64,000 nucleotides of DNA from Eleusine coracana subsp. coracana. Its lineage: Eukaryota; Streptophyta; Magnoliopsida; Poales; Poaceae. Location: positions 37,102,240-37,166,239 of the forward strand of contig CM064425.1 in assembly GCA_032690845.1 (NCBI GenBank). The letters are read 5' to 3'. Of this stretch, positions 47,559 through 58,928 are shown piece after piece. Made by a program: the position numbers and the translations under genes. The first letter of the stretch is position 1; the number at the start of each line of letters is the position of its first letter. The notes under the pieces are model-generated. The model was given only the letters and a program-made list of their open reading frames with translations. It ran no database searches and was not told where the DNA came from.

Positions 47559-48788
47559 GTCTTGTTTCTACAAAATTTGTATATCTATCTGAGCAGTAGA
47601 ATCGGTAACCTTTGGACTTTTCTGGGTAGCCAATAAAATGACAACTCACTGTCTTGGGATCCAATTTCCCAAGATTTGGATTAAATATCTTAGCCTCTGC
47701 GGGACTCCCCCACACACGAAGGTGTGCTAGCAAAGGCACTCATCCAGTCCATAATTCATACGGTGTTTTGGACCCCAATATACTTGGAACTCTGTTAAGA
47801 ATATGAATAGCAGTTTTTAAAGCCTCTATCCTAAACTCACTAGCAGTGTGGAGTAGCGCATCATGCTGTGCACCATATCCATCAAGGTACGGTTACGCCT
47901 TTATGCTACTCCAGTCTGTTGTGGCTCGCCCAGTGTAGAATACTGAGCGACTATGCCATTTTCTTGTAGGAACCTAGCAAAAGGTCCTAGGACTTGTCCA
48001 TAAGGCATATGCCTCCTGTAGTACTCCCCCCCCCCACGGTCAGATATTACAACTTTAATCTTTAAATCATGTCGATTCTCTACTTCTACTTTAAATATCA
48101 TAAATTTATCCAATGCCTCTGATCTTTCTTTGATTGGATAAATATAACCAAAGCAGGAGTAATTGTCTGTGAATCTTATAAATGAGTAATAACCATCCAC
48201 ATTCTTGACAGGAAAAGGACCACAAAAATCCGTATGGATGATCTCAAGTATGCCTGCGCTTCTTTTTGCGTCTTTCTTAATCTTCTTTACGTATTTGCCT
48301 TTAATGCACTCAATGCATTGTTCTAAGTCTACGAACTCCAATGGAGGAAGAATGTCATTCTTTACAAGTCTCTCAATTCTCACCCTCGAAACATGGCCTA
48401 AATAACAGTGCAATAATTTCGATGAGACGCTTGGAGTTCTCTTTCTTTTCTTGCTCACCTTAGACGATAAGGACACATGGTCATTTGAATTATGCATGTT
48501 ATCATCATTCACATCACGTATTGCATTTACATTATCACCAAGTGACAACAAATAAAGCTTATCTTGTAAAGATGCAAAACCAATGCATTCATTATTGAAC
48601 AAGAGTTCACATTTGCCATTACCAAAATGACAATCATATCCATTAAAATCAAAACATGATACACTTACTAAGTTTCTTTGTAATGAAGGTACATAAAAGA
48701 CACCATGAAGCCTAAGACTAAAGCCATCTCTAAGTTCCAGGTGAAGATCCCATATAGCTTCAACTTTGGCTTCTACTCCATTAGCCAC
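47494..48788 (-). pseudogene. Integrase of the copia element
   Basis: GAG-pre-integrase region LLHCYLGHVSRVRIERL, zinc-binding CIECIKGKYVKK, then the core: IHTDFCGPFPVK (Asp), ISDRGGGEYY (Asp; the usual DNGGEF is altered to DRGGGEY). The expected Glu region is cut by a stop after LGEPQQTGVA (47901). The C-terminal part (HLRVWGSPAEAKIFNPN) is at 47739-47494 in another frame. Confidence 0.88.
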
Positions 48789-48836
48789 TCTTATCGAACC
48801 TTCTTCTCTTCCCGTGGTTCTCGTCGTACTGAATCC

Positions 48837-49650
48837 CTATAAACAATTGGCAACATGAATAGTCGCTCCTGAATCAATCCACCATATGGATTTAGAATAA
48901 TTAACATACAAGGATTTATTTACATATGTAATCATTTTCTCACCTTTTCTTGCCATGAACAGCTTCAGCCACTCAGGACAGTTCTTCTTGTAGTGTCCTT
49001 TCTCCTTGCAGTGGAGGCAGGTATCCTTGTCCACTACAACATGTCCCTGCTAAGGCCCATTCTGCTGCTTGCCTTGAGGCTTAGAGTAAAAGACAGTTTG
49101 CTTTGGCTGCTTGCCCTTGTTCTTGTTGTCTTTCTTGTCTTTAACATAGTGGACAGAACCACCATTCTTGTCTCTGAATCTGTCCTCCTCTTAGACACTA
49201 TTAGCAATGAGTTGTTCAACGGTCCATTTTTCTGGATTCATGTTGTAGTTGGAGACAAAGTTGTCAAATTCCTTTGGCAAGGACAGCAACACAAAATGAA
49301 TTAGGAGGTCACCCTTAATCTTCAGATTCACAGTCTTTAACTTCGCAACCATAGTGTTCATCTTTAGGATATGCTCTCTAATACCACCTCCAGTGTATTT
49401 CTCAGACACAAGCTGATCATCTGTGTGGCATAAGTCTTGGAGGAACCAGTAAACTGATTCTCAATCCTCTGGAGGTAGCCCTTGACAGTCTCTTCATTTG
49501 GGATTGAGCCCATGATGGCGGGCTCAATCGTGTTATTGACAAGAGCCAAGCACTTCTTGTTGTCAAGGATCCATTTTCTGTGCTTAAGTTGAACTCAAGC
49601 TCTGTTGTGAGCATCATCCCTCTCTCTGTTTGCCCAATCAACATCTGTCT
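48837..49650 (-). pseudogene. gag and protease of the copia element
   Basis: gag pieces at 49549-49364 and 49409-49191 (GYLQRIENQFTGSSKTYAT; LLSLPKEFDNFVSNYN), a frameshifted middle, then CLHCKEKGHYKKNC (CCHC zinc knuckle, 49022-48981) and WWIDSGATIHVANCL (protease active-site Asp, near 48850). The gag start near 49810 is partly decayed. Several frame breaks. Confidence 0.88.
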
Positions 49651-49814
49651 CCTCTATGCCCCTGACAAGCCCTGGAGGCTCTGTGGGACATGGGGTAGAC
49701 ACTACCTAGTCCACCTCACCCATAACAAAAGCAAGGTCGACCTTTCTCTTCCATTCCCCATAGTTGTCCCCTTTCAAGATTGGGATCTGGGGAAGGAAAT
49801 TCTTCATGGTGGCT

Positions 49815-51057
49815 CCTGAAATTAATCATGAAAAGTGAGAACAAGAATTACATAAAAATTCTACCATGACATGCATTAAAACCTACATCGCCGTTGGGCA
49901 GAAAAGAGGCATAATACACAAACCATCATTAATATGACATTGCAATTAACAACATTGGTCATAAAATTACAATGACATTTAATCTGAAATTAATGCTCCT
50001 AAAATTAAATTCTCCCATTGGTTCAAAATTTAATTTTAGAAAACATTAATTTAACAGTAATCATCAATTCAACAATCTTGCAGCGGAAACATGACATAAA
50101 ACATGGATGAACAGTAGCAAAACATCTTAATTTAGACTCTGAAAAACAATCTCGTTGGTTCATATTTTAATAGACATAAAAATTCATCAAAATTCACTCA
50201 AAAGCATTCATAATTGACCTAAAGCAGTCAATTCTGATAAAAACTGCTATTGTGCATATTCTGTGATTGTGGCCCATTCCAGAAAAATTTTGACTAGCAA
50301 AACTATCGGCCCAACTTTCTTCGCGCACGAGCTCGCACGCGTAAAACCTTCTGTGGCCCAGCAAAATTGGCCCAAACTCCCATGCGTAGAAACCGCAGCG
50401 GCCAAGCCCAGTCGGACGTGTGCGCCCGAGCGCGTCATTGGCCTTTTGGCCCAGCCCACGGTCACCGGTGAAAGTATCGGCCTAGCCTAGCTGAGCCGCC
50501 TCCACCCTCGCCTCGATCTGGACCATTGATCCAGATCAACAACTCACCGCACAACTCGGCGGGATCAAAACCCCGCGTGCAGCCGAGCCCCCCCAAAACC
50601 CTAATCTTCTTTCATTCTCTCTCTCGCTCTCTCCTCTCCTCGTGCTCTGTTCTTTACGCGCGATGACGAGCGAAGCAAGGCGAGAGGCCTGCTGGCCGGA
50701 GAAGACAGAGAAGGTGACACCGCTGGTAGGCTCCTCGCTGGGGTGCGCGTCCACTCGACGGTGGGCGCACCGTCGTCGAGCAGCTTCGCTACGGCGTCAG
50801 TGATCTAGACCGCACGATGATGTCCCGGCGGGGAGCGATGCCCGGGGCTCTTTTACACCTCCAGAGAGCCGGTGGAGGCATGATGGCGGTGAGGGTGACA
50901 GATAAGTTCCCTCCTTGCACCTCTTTGCCTATGTAATCCTAAACCTAGGGTTAGGGTTTGGGGTTCCGAGCGGGATTTAGGCTTGGGTTTTCTTTGGCCG
51001 GTCCATGACCAACCTCTTCCTCATCTAAATCTAGCGCTAGGTTGGCTCTGGTACCAT
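49815..51057 (-). other. Leader region of the copia element
   Basis: About 1.2 kb between gag and the 5' LTR. Mixed AT-rich (49815-50250) and GC-rich (50300-50930) sequence with no supported gene. The primer-binding site lies next to the LTR at about 51043-51057 (plus strand GGCTCTGGTACCA). Confidence 0.7.
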
Positions 51058-51633
51058 TGTTAGGGGTGTTCTTGCCTACGCTAGGATCTAGAGAGGTAAT
51101 CATGTGAAGTACGAGTTCTGGTTACGAGATCTAGGAGAAGGGGAGAAGAGGAGAAGGGTTACCTGGATTGTGAGGAAGTGGAGCGGGAACCGAGGAGGCA
51201 TCGATGACCGGAGCCGATGAAGAGCTGGCGGCTGCATCAGTTCCGATCATGTAATTGATGGCGAGGATCTCGTCGAGGGCATCAGCAATGTGTCAGGGCA
51301 GAGGGGATGGTGACCTGCGGTGTCAATGGCCTTTGGGTCTCCAACGGCACTGACATGGGACGGTGGCGAGGTAGGGCGTAGTGGCGGCGGCTTCCCGTCG
51401 CTGGGTGCGCCCCTCCTTGGATCGGATTAGGGTTTGTAGGAGAGACTGGTGATGTCGGTCAAGTTGGGTATCGATGCCCTGGCGTCTCTCCCCTTTTATA
51501 TGCGAAGTGTGATGGGGGCCCACCAACCAGAGGAGGGTTGGGGCGCCCCCGATCATGGCGCGATCTGGTTCGCCCCGATCATGGCGCGATCTGGTGTTTG
51601 GCCGTTGGGCCCAACGTTTGAGATCTGCTAACA
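51058..51633 (-). repeat. 5' LTR of the copia element
   Basis: 576 bp, ends TGTTAGGGGTG and CTGCTAACA. In the minus orientation a TATAAAA box lies near 51493-51501. A tandemly duplicated segment around CCGATCATGGCGCGATCTGG (about 51548-51596) and another small insertion explain much of its extra length over the other LTR. Confidence 0.95.
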
Positions 51634-51638
51634 ACCTC

Positions 51639-52440
51639 CGATCAAAGGTACGACCATGAATCAGTTTCCCTACACATCGCCTCATGTTGATTCCCCTATT
51701 GGCCGCTGTTCGGTGTTTGGGCAACCTAGGCCTAAATTGGATTTTCCCCAGTTTGATGGCATTAACCCTAAGATCTGGCAGTCTAAATGTGAGATGTATT
51801 ATGAGGTGTGTGGGATTAGTCCTAGTCTTTGGGTTGGTATGGCAGTGATGCACTTCGTGGGTAATGCCTCCTTCGTAAGGTTAGTTGGCTCCAATTTTGC
51901 AAATGGGTTAGTGATCGCTTTGTAGGGATTAGTACCATCAGCTTACTAGGCAACTTTTCCATTTGCGTCAGACTGGCTCTGTAGCTGGTTATGTAGAGCA
52001 ATTTGAAGCCTTAATGGAACAGCTCCTAGCTTAAAGTGAACATGTTGATGTGATGTATTTCCTTACTCGTTTTGTTGACGGGCTTAGGGAAGATATTTGT
52101 GCTATTGTACTTGTTCATCGGCCCAAAAAATATGATACTGCTATTTCTCCCACCTTATTGCAGGAGGAAGCGAGTGATGGTGCGAGGCATCGGTTTTCCC
52201 CACCTACCACTAGTCTGGCGCCTTCATCTACACCACCTAAGACTGCCCCACTACCCCTACGGCTCCTCCCATTCAGGGAAAATCGATGGTGGTGAATGGT
52301 GCTGATGATAGGCATGGTACTGAAGCTGCCCGAGCCAAGATAGCAGAGGAAAAGTTTGAAGATCTACATGCTTATTGTCGCGTGTGTAACCTGTGTTATA
52401 AATGCAGAGAGAAATGGCAACGTGGTCATAAGTGTTCAGC
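51639..52440 (+). pseudogene. gag of the base-layer gypsy element (third piece)
   Basis: Resumes after the copia element. Capsid-like KLDFPQFDGINPKIWQSKCE and CGISPSLWVGMAVMHFVG (51720-51870), then a stop and frame changes through about 52280. A CCHC-like knuckle NLCYKCREKWQRGHKC lies at about 52390-52437. The rest of the frame leads into the protease. Confidence 0.85.
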
Positions 52441-52918
52441 CACTGTACAACTCCAAGTAGTTGAAGACTTGCTGCAAATACTGCAACTCACTGATGAAAT
52501 CAACTCTACTGGAGAGGACCTAGAAACTAAAGCTGGAATTTGTGCCATATCCAAGCATGCTATTGGCGGAACAAAGGCCCCACGTACCATGAGAATTCAG
52601 GGTCTCATCCAGAACTTACCAATACTCATTCTCATTTATTCTGGTAGTACTCACACATTCGTGGCTGATGATATTGCTCAAAAGTGGACTGGTGTGACTT
52701 TCATGCATAAGGCTATGTTGGTTAAGGCTGCTGATGGAGGGACAGTCACGATAGAGAAGCAGTTTTCTCAGGCTCTTTGGTCGGTTGAAGGCATTCAATT
52801 TCAATCTAACATGAAGGTGTTTCCACTAGCATGCTATGACATGATCCTAGGGATGGATTGCCTGGAGAATCATAGTCCTATGAAGATACATTGGCAATTG
52901 AAGACAATGCAGTTTTAG
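52286..52918 (+). pseudogene. Protease region of the base-layer gypsy element, catalytic Asp lost
   Basis: Retropepsin-like domain: RIQGLIQNLPILILIYSGST and HTFVADDIAQ (about 52590-52690), later YDMILGMDCLENHSPMKIHW. The usual active site is Asp-Ser-Gly; here the codon at 52637-52639 is TAT (Tyr), giving YSGST. Open to a TAG ending at 52918. Without this Asp the protease would be inactive. Confidence 0.85.
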
Positions 52919-52919
52919 C

Positions 52920-54860
52920 ATGCCTCTTAAGGAAGTTCTCATTCAAGGTATCTCGCCTGCTCATTCCCATTGTAGTATGATATCTCTTCAGGAATTGATG
53001 ATGCTTGAGAAAGTAGATGCATGGGAGGATGTTTTCTTGTTGTACCCTGTGTTTAGTGATAGTCTAAACGAGCAACTGCCTCAACCTGTGCAGCAACTTC
53101 TCAACAAGTTTACAGAGCTGTTCCTTGAACCATCAGGGCTGCCTCCTCACAGAGATTTTGATCACATGATTCCCTTGTTGTCTGGCTCGAAACCGGTATC
53201 CCTCATTCCATATAGATATTCTACCACACAAAAGGATGAGAGTGAGAAGCAGATGGCAACAATGTTGGAAGAAGGTCTAATTCAACCAAGCAGCAGTCCT
53301 TTATCTTCTCTGGTATTGTTACTGAGGAAAAAAGACTGCTCATGGTGATGCTGTGTTGACTTTAGACACTTGAATGCCATGACAGTGAAGAGCAAGTTTC
53401 CCCTGGCACTGCGTGGTTCACTTGCATGGACTTCAGCTCAGCTTTCCATCAGATATGTATGGCAGCGAGAGATGAGTTTAAAACAGCATTTTAAACATAC
53501 AACGGCCATTATGAGTTCAAAGTAATGCCATTTGGCCTCTTTGGTGCTCCGGGAACATTTCAAGGAACTATGAATGCCATATTAGGACACATGTTGCACA
53601 AGTTTTTTCTTGTTTTTATGGACGACATATTGTCTACAGCAGGACCTTTGAGGACCACCTTCACCACATACAACAAGTACTTTCAGTGCTGTAGCAACAC
53701 GAACTATACTTGAAAATGTCTAAGTGTTCCTTTGCGCAGCAAGGACTCTCTTATTTAGGTCATGTCATCAGTCCCAATAGGGTAGCCACAGATGAAAACA
53801 AGATCCGGGCTGTCCGTGATTGGCCTACACCGCAAACAGTCAAGGAGTTGCGAGGTTTTCTTGGGTTAGCTGGGTACTACCAAAAGTTTGTCAAGAACTT
53901 TGGCATTATTAGCCTACCACCGACAGAACTGTTGCGCAAAAACACAGTGTTTGTCTGGACTAGGGAACAAGAGGATTCCTTTCTTTCCTTAAAATAGTCA
54001 CTCATTCAGGCACCGGTATTAGTGTTGCCTGATTTCTCAGTGCCCTTCGTCATTGAAATTGATGCTAGTGATTGTGGCATAGGGGTTGTGCTACTTCAAA
54101 AGGACCACCCTGTGGCCTACTTGAGTTAAGCTTTAGGCCCCGAGAATAGAGCCCTGTCCACTTATGAAAAGGAGTGTCTTGCCATACTGCTAGTAGTTGA
54201 TCATTGGAGGCAGTACCTACTCCATGCAGGATGCAAAGGGAATTTCCTTCTTGGTTTCCCACCAGGATGGGTCCTGATGCACCCCTAGGGTATTAGGTCG
54301 AGTTTCTTTTTTCCAAAGGCATGACTGTTAGTTGTTCCTTTATGTGTGGTGTGGTGTGCGTTGTATCCGGGCTCTAGCCCAACCTTTTTCTTCTTAATAT
54401 AATGAAGCACAACTCTCCTGCATTTTCGAGAAAAAAAATTACCTACTCCATGCTGAATTCATCATTCACACAGACCAGCGCAACTTATCCAACTTGGATG
54501 ATCAACGCTTGACAACACCTTGGCAGCAAAAAGCCTTTACCAAGGTACTTGGGCTCCCGTACCGCATTCAGTACAAGAAAGGTTGTGATACTGATGCTCT
54601 GTCTAGACGAGTTCATAACTCAGTAGCAGATGTGGTTGCTATTTCTGAAGCTTGCCCTAGTTGGCTGATAGAAGTGGCACCAAGCTATACTGATAACCCT
54701 GAAGCATCAAAATTGTTGACTGAGTTAACCCTTCACAATCCAAATTCGGTAGGATTTCAGTTGCAAAATGGCATCATTTACTTCAAAGAAAAAATCTAGT
54801 TAGGTGGCAGTGAAGCTCTTCAACTCATGGTGACTAAAGCCTTACATGACAGTGCCTCAG
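52920..54860 (+). pseudogene. Reverse transcriptase and RNase H of the base-layer gypsy element
   Basis: N-terminal reverse transcriptase part 52920-53348 (ELFLEPSGLPPHRDFDHMIP, EEGLIQPSSSPLSSLVLLL), then a TGA and a deletion near 53400. Catalytic box FLVFMDDILS at about 53608-53640, a frameshift, then KCSFAQQGLSYLGHVISP and ELRGFLGLAGYYQKFVKNFG (53710-53997). RNase H follows: VIEIDASDCGIGVVLLQ, YEKECLAILLVVDHWRQYLL, LINE insertion, then FIIHTDQRNLSNLDDQRL and GCDTDALSRR. It ends at 54860, where an LTR interrupts it. Confidence 0.9.
54228..54439 (+). mobile_element. 5'-truncated LINE 3' end with poly(A) tail
   Basis: About 212 bp ending CTCCTGCATTTTCGAGAAAAAAAA, a tail seen in grass L1-type retrotransposons. 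It is flanked by a perfect 14-bp duplication TACCTACTCCATGC (54214-54227 and 54440-54453), the signature of target-primed reverse transcription. It splits the gypsy RNase H coding sequence. Confidence 0.9.
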
Positions 54861-55046
54861 TGTAAGGTTCATGACCATTGAGGTCACCCCAAGATATGAA
54901 TGTTTTGGTGATGAATGACAAACATGAAATATGACTAATGTCTACACAAGTGTTGTGCGTGTAGAAAATCTTATCTACCTTATGATGATCATTGATGGTT
55001 GCCTTGGCGGTTGATGACAATGACCACAAGCATGGAGCTTGATGAG

Positions 55047-56958
55047 TGAAGGACCGAGAAGACGACCAGAGGGGGGGGGGGGTGAATGGGAGTCAATTAA
55101 AATTCTTTTCAAGAACTTGGCCTATATCTCAAATATAACCCGAACCAACCTCTAAAAGAATCACCAAGGCCACACACACCAACTTGTGATGTGCTAACCC
55201 TAGGAGTGACTCAACAACAGCAGTGGAGCACAGCAGAAACAGAAGAGAACTGCAAAGACTCGAAACTGTCAAGAAACACACACAAGACATACCTCTCTGG
55301 ACTACCATCGGCAGTGCCGGTCACATGCATCAGTAGTGGCGGTGCGGCATTCTCGAAACTCTAGAAAAAAAATGGTCGGAGCACATCGGCAGTGCCGGTA
55401 GTGGCTATCAGCACTGCCGGTTAGCAAAAGAGCAAGGGTACTGGAACACACAGACAAAGCTCATCAGCAATGCCGGTTGACCCATCGGTAGTGCCGATGC
55501 GGATATAGACCCAGGCTACCGGCAATGCCGGTTCATCCATCAGCAGTGCCGATCAAGGGTTCTTCCTCGCGCATCGGCAGTGCCGATCGACACTTTCCAG
55601 AACCAAAACTGAACTCGTGACTCAGTTAGAAAATCGGCAAAACCTAACCAAACGAGCTCCAAAAATCACAAAACCTGGACAAAAGGTGTCTCATGGTAGG
55701 ACGTTCCCAGGTGGAATCACATGAAAAGCTTAAGAATTCATCTCAAATTTCAGGATTTACCGAAAGCTCTAGGTTTTGAATGTTCTCAAGGAAATCCACC
55801 AAATCAAGGGTGCTCTTGCCTAGGATTCAACAAAGGATCCATGAAGGAATGTTTAGGCATGTCCTAGCACCAAGATCCCTCAAGAAATTTGTACCAAAAC
55901 CCACTCAAAAACGAGATCATTAATCACCACGAAAATAGCTCCAAAAATAGAGAAAAAGAGAAATTCAGGATTTAGGAAGAGAGAAAGACCTTGAGCACGA
56001 AAATAACTTTCATATCATAGAAACATGCTTACAAGATCCATGAATACAAGGCTAGGAAGCCACCCTCTTCGTCCCACTATTTGGAAGAGAAAGAGATGTC
56101 TCTCACACACCCTCTCCTCTCCACTATTACATGAAGACCTCTCCTAGCACTTTGAATGAATTCCTAACAAGGCTAATGAGAAGAGGCAGCTCTCCCACTA
56201 GCCACACATCTCCTTATGTAGGCCTAGGGTCCAAGACAACTCTACCCTTGACCTATAACTCATTGCCACCTACCACTAGAGGCAAAACCGTCCAACTCTT
56301 TTTCCTTTGCTCGAACGCCATCGAGCCCTTCACAACTTTGCTTCGCCTTGACGCAAGCTCCTAATGGTGCCACGTGCACCTCCAAACGCCGCCAACGGTC
56401 TTGAGGCCCAAACCGGGAAACTGCCTTGCACGCTTCTCAAAGCGTGACTTCTTGATCTTGACGTGTGTCACCTCGTCCCATGATCCTCCTCGTCGGCAAG
56501 TCTCTCCCGCCTCCGGTCCATTGGAAGCCTCTACTTGCACCAATGTCAGATCACCTTTGACTTGGTCAACCCTTCCGTCTTCATCACCACCACACGATTT
56601 TGAGGCTCAACCGCGAAACTGATCGTGCTCCTTGCCTCTCCATGTGTACGGTATGGATCACCCTTTACTTCATCCGGTCTCCTGATCGTCTGGCCCCAAG
56701 TCTCCTACTTGTGCCCGATCCTCTCGCCATTGACAGCCAAGTTGACTCCAGTGACCTACACATCATGAGACAAGCAAACATATTTCCCATCTCCTGCAAC
56801 TCTCCAACATCCTCACCAACTCCGGTTAGTCAAAACCATGACATGCACAAACTCATGCAATCCCCAGATTCCCGCATTTCAACTCAAACTCAAATTCCGC
56901 CAAAGTCAATTACTCATCACATATTGCAAACCATGGCACATCTCCACATGGTTTCTCA
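55047..56958 (-). repeat. 3' LTR of the Sirevirus-like element
   Basis: 1,912 bp, plus-strand TGAAGGACCGAG to GGTTTCTCA. It contains a G run at about 55070-55082, an array of ATCGGCAGTGCCGGT-like palindromes (about 55308-55580) and about 100 bp after the G run that the other LTR lacks. Small open frames inside the LTR (for example 56131-56364) are not credible genes. Confidence 0.95.
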
Positions 56959-58364
56959 ATCTCCCCCTTGATGAGTACATTGACAACATCAAATGCACAA
57001 GATTAGAGATTTGAAATGCGAAATCGAATAAGCACATCCAAATGGTCAAACCCAAAGAAAAGGTGAAAAGTAGCCATCTAGCATAAGAGGGATGACAAAA
57101 CCAAGAGTTGACAAAGAAAGCCACTCGAGAACGCAAAGATTGTGAAGAGCGCATGAAAACGCTCAAGGACATGATATGCTCCCCCTCAACTTGTGGTAGG
57201 TCTCATGTAATGCAAAATGGATCATCTTAAGTTTCTTAGCATTATTTGTGCATGATCCAATATTTTCTCCCCCTTGGCAATGAACTCATCAAAGAAGTAA
57301 AAGAACAAGCATGCAATGTATGAACATGCAAACCTAAGGAGCTTCAACAAATATGCCAACAAGCATTTAACCTTGCTAATCATAAACATAGAGCTATGAA
57401 GTGTAAAAGCAATAGCTCACAATCACACAAAGATAAAAAATAGATAGCAAGGAATAAACACCAAGAGCTATACAAGCTAAGCAAAAAAATTGACTAGCTT
57501 AGATAGAATCAAATTTGCTTCTCAAGAGAAAAGCTGCCACCACATGTATAAGTACTCCCATCCAAGGCAAAACAAGCATCAAGTGAATCAAAAGAAACTA
57601 GCCAGTCCCAATCTCAACCAAGACAATAAGTATTCACTGAAAATAAGCTCTACAAGCACTCACATATGCAACAGAAACTCATAAGAAAAGAGAAAAGCAT
57701 TATTCTCATGTGATCCTCATGTAACTTCTAATCCGTGTGGCGGGTCGCACGACTGGGGATGGCAAACACCCCAAGGCTTCAAAGCACAATTTTTGGATTT
57801 AGCATTTTTTATGTAACTTCTAATCCATGCGGAGGGTCGCACGACTAGGTACAGCAAACACCCTAAGGCTTCGAAGCATAATTTTTCATTTGATCAATTA
57901 CAAAGAAAAAACAGAAGTTTGAGCATGCCTTTGCGGCAAAAGGAACAAATGTTCCCACAATGTTCCATCATGAGCTAAACATTTGCAAAGCCACATTTCG
58001 CAAACACAAGGTGCCAAAGCCAAGATATCCTCCAGACTAGCCTCAACACAAGTCTTGACAGGGATAGAAGCAATTATACACATGGTGAGCAAGTCTTAGC
58101 AAGATTAGTTCATAAGGTTCACAAGAAGCTCAGTTTACCTTTAAGATTAGCAAGTTGCTCAAAAGAGTCTATAACAAGCCATCTAGAAAATCTAAGCATG
58201 AGAGATTACTATCACATTCACACAACTTAGCTCAAGCTCAATCATAGCGAAGAGAAATGCAAGAAAGCATAAGAATCAAAGCTCATCTAACAATGCATAT
58301 ATGACATGTGAGATGCAATACAAAAAGATAAGATACATATATACAAGAGAACACCAACTCCCCC
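56959..58364 (-). other. Non-coding 3' region of the Sirevirus-like element
   Basis: About 1.4 kb between the RNase H remnant and the 3' LTR, with no supported gene. Two direct repeats of about 76 bp (57719-57794 and 57811-57886) are separated by 16 bp. Confidence 0.7.
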
Positions 58365-58922
58365 TCAAATGATACCATAAGGATAGCAAACACCAATCTC
58401 CCCTTGAAGAAAAGCAAATCTCAAAGCATCTAGGGGCTTGGTGAAAATATCAACCAATTGGTGTTTAGTGTCAATGTATTTGAGATCAACATCTCTCTTC
58501 TCAACATTGTCTCTCAGAAAGTGGAATCTCACATTTATGTGTTTGACATTACCATGTTGGACTGGGTTTTTGGCTAAGCATATGGCACTAGATTTGTGAG
58601 CAGCAGCTAGCAGCAGCAACATACTCAGCCTCTGTGGTGGATTGGGCTACACTCGACTGCTTACGAGAATACCAACATATCAAAGAAGTACCCAAAAAAT
58701 GGCAAGTACCAGAAGTGCTCTTCCTATCAATTCTACACCCAGCAAAGTCCGCATCCGAATACCCAATGAGATCAAGAGATGAAGATGCAGAGACCAAAGA
58801 CCAAACTCAAGGGTGTATTTGATATACCTGAAGATGCGCTTGACAGCCTTGCGATGAGTCACCCTTGGGGAATCCAACACTGAATCACACGACCAGCAGG
58901 GGTTACACAGTTCTTTGCACAT
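58365..58922 (-). pseudogene. RNase H remnant of the Sirevirus-like element
   Basis: Minus-strand pieces: PRVTHRKAVKRIFRYIKYTL (end of the reverse transcriptase/connection, about 58870-58810), then LIGYSDADFAGCRIDRKSTS and SSVAQSTTEAEYVAAASCCS (58780-58590), then KSSAICLAKNPVQHGNVKHI and HQLVDIFTKPLDALRF (58595-58365). A frame change and a short deletion separate the last two. This is the pol C-terminus only; it joins gag-side sequence near 58925. Confidence 0.9.
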
Positions 58923-58928
58923 TACCAG

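Larger units (their letters stand above)
44911..51633 (-). mobile_element. Ty1/copia LTR retrotransposon
   Basis: A 6,723-bp element with perfect target duplication ACCTC (44906-44910 and 51634-51638). LTRs are 44911-45417 and 51058-51633. In minus-strand order: LTR, primer-binding site TGGTACCAGAGCC, leader, gag, protease, integrase, reverse transcriptase, RNase H, purine tract, LTR. Coding regions carry stops and frame changes, so it is not autonomous. It is inserted in gypsy gag. Confidence 0.95.
40724..54860 (+). mobile_element. Base-layer Ty3/gypsy retrotransposon, split by three insertions
   Basis: Order along the plus strand: LTR (40724-41061), gag start (41141-41198), hAT insertion, gag continuation (44520-44721), copia insertion, gag and zinc knuckle (51639-52440), protease, reverse transcriptase, RNase H with a LINE insertion, and the start of the next domain, cut at 54861 by another LTR element. 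The host reading resumes exactly after each target-site duplicate. The integrase and 3' LTR are not in the window. The gag text (LDFPQFDGINPKIWQSKCEM) is of the type found in plant chromoviruses, but the lineage is not settled without integrase and chromodomain. Confidence 0.85.

Noticed and set aside
56131..56971. Open frames within the Sirevirus LTRs (also 62346-63277)
   Set aside because: They occur at equivalent places in both LTRs but differ by frameshifts and have no domain match; LTR sequence is a simpler explanation.
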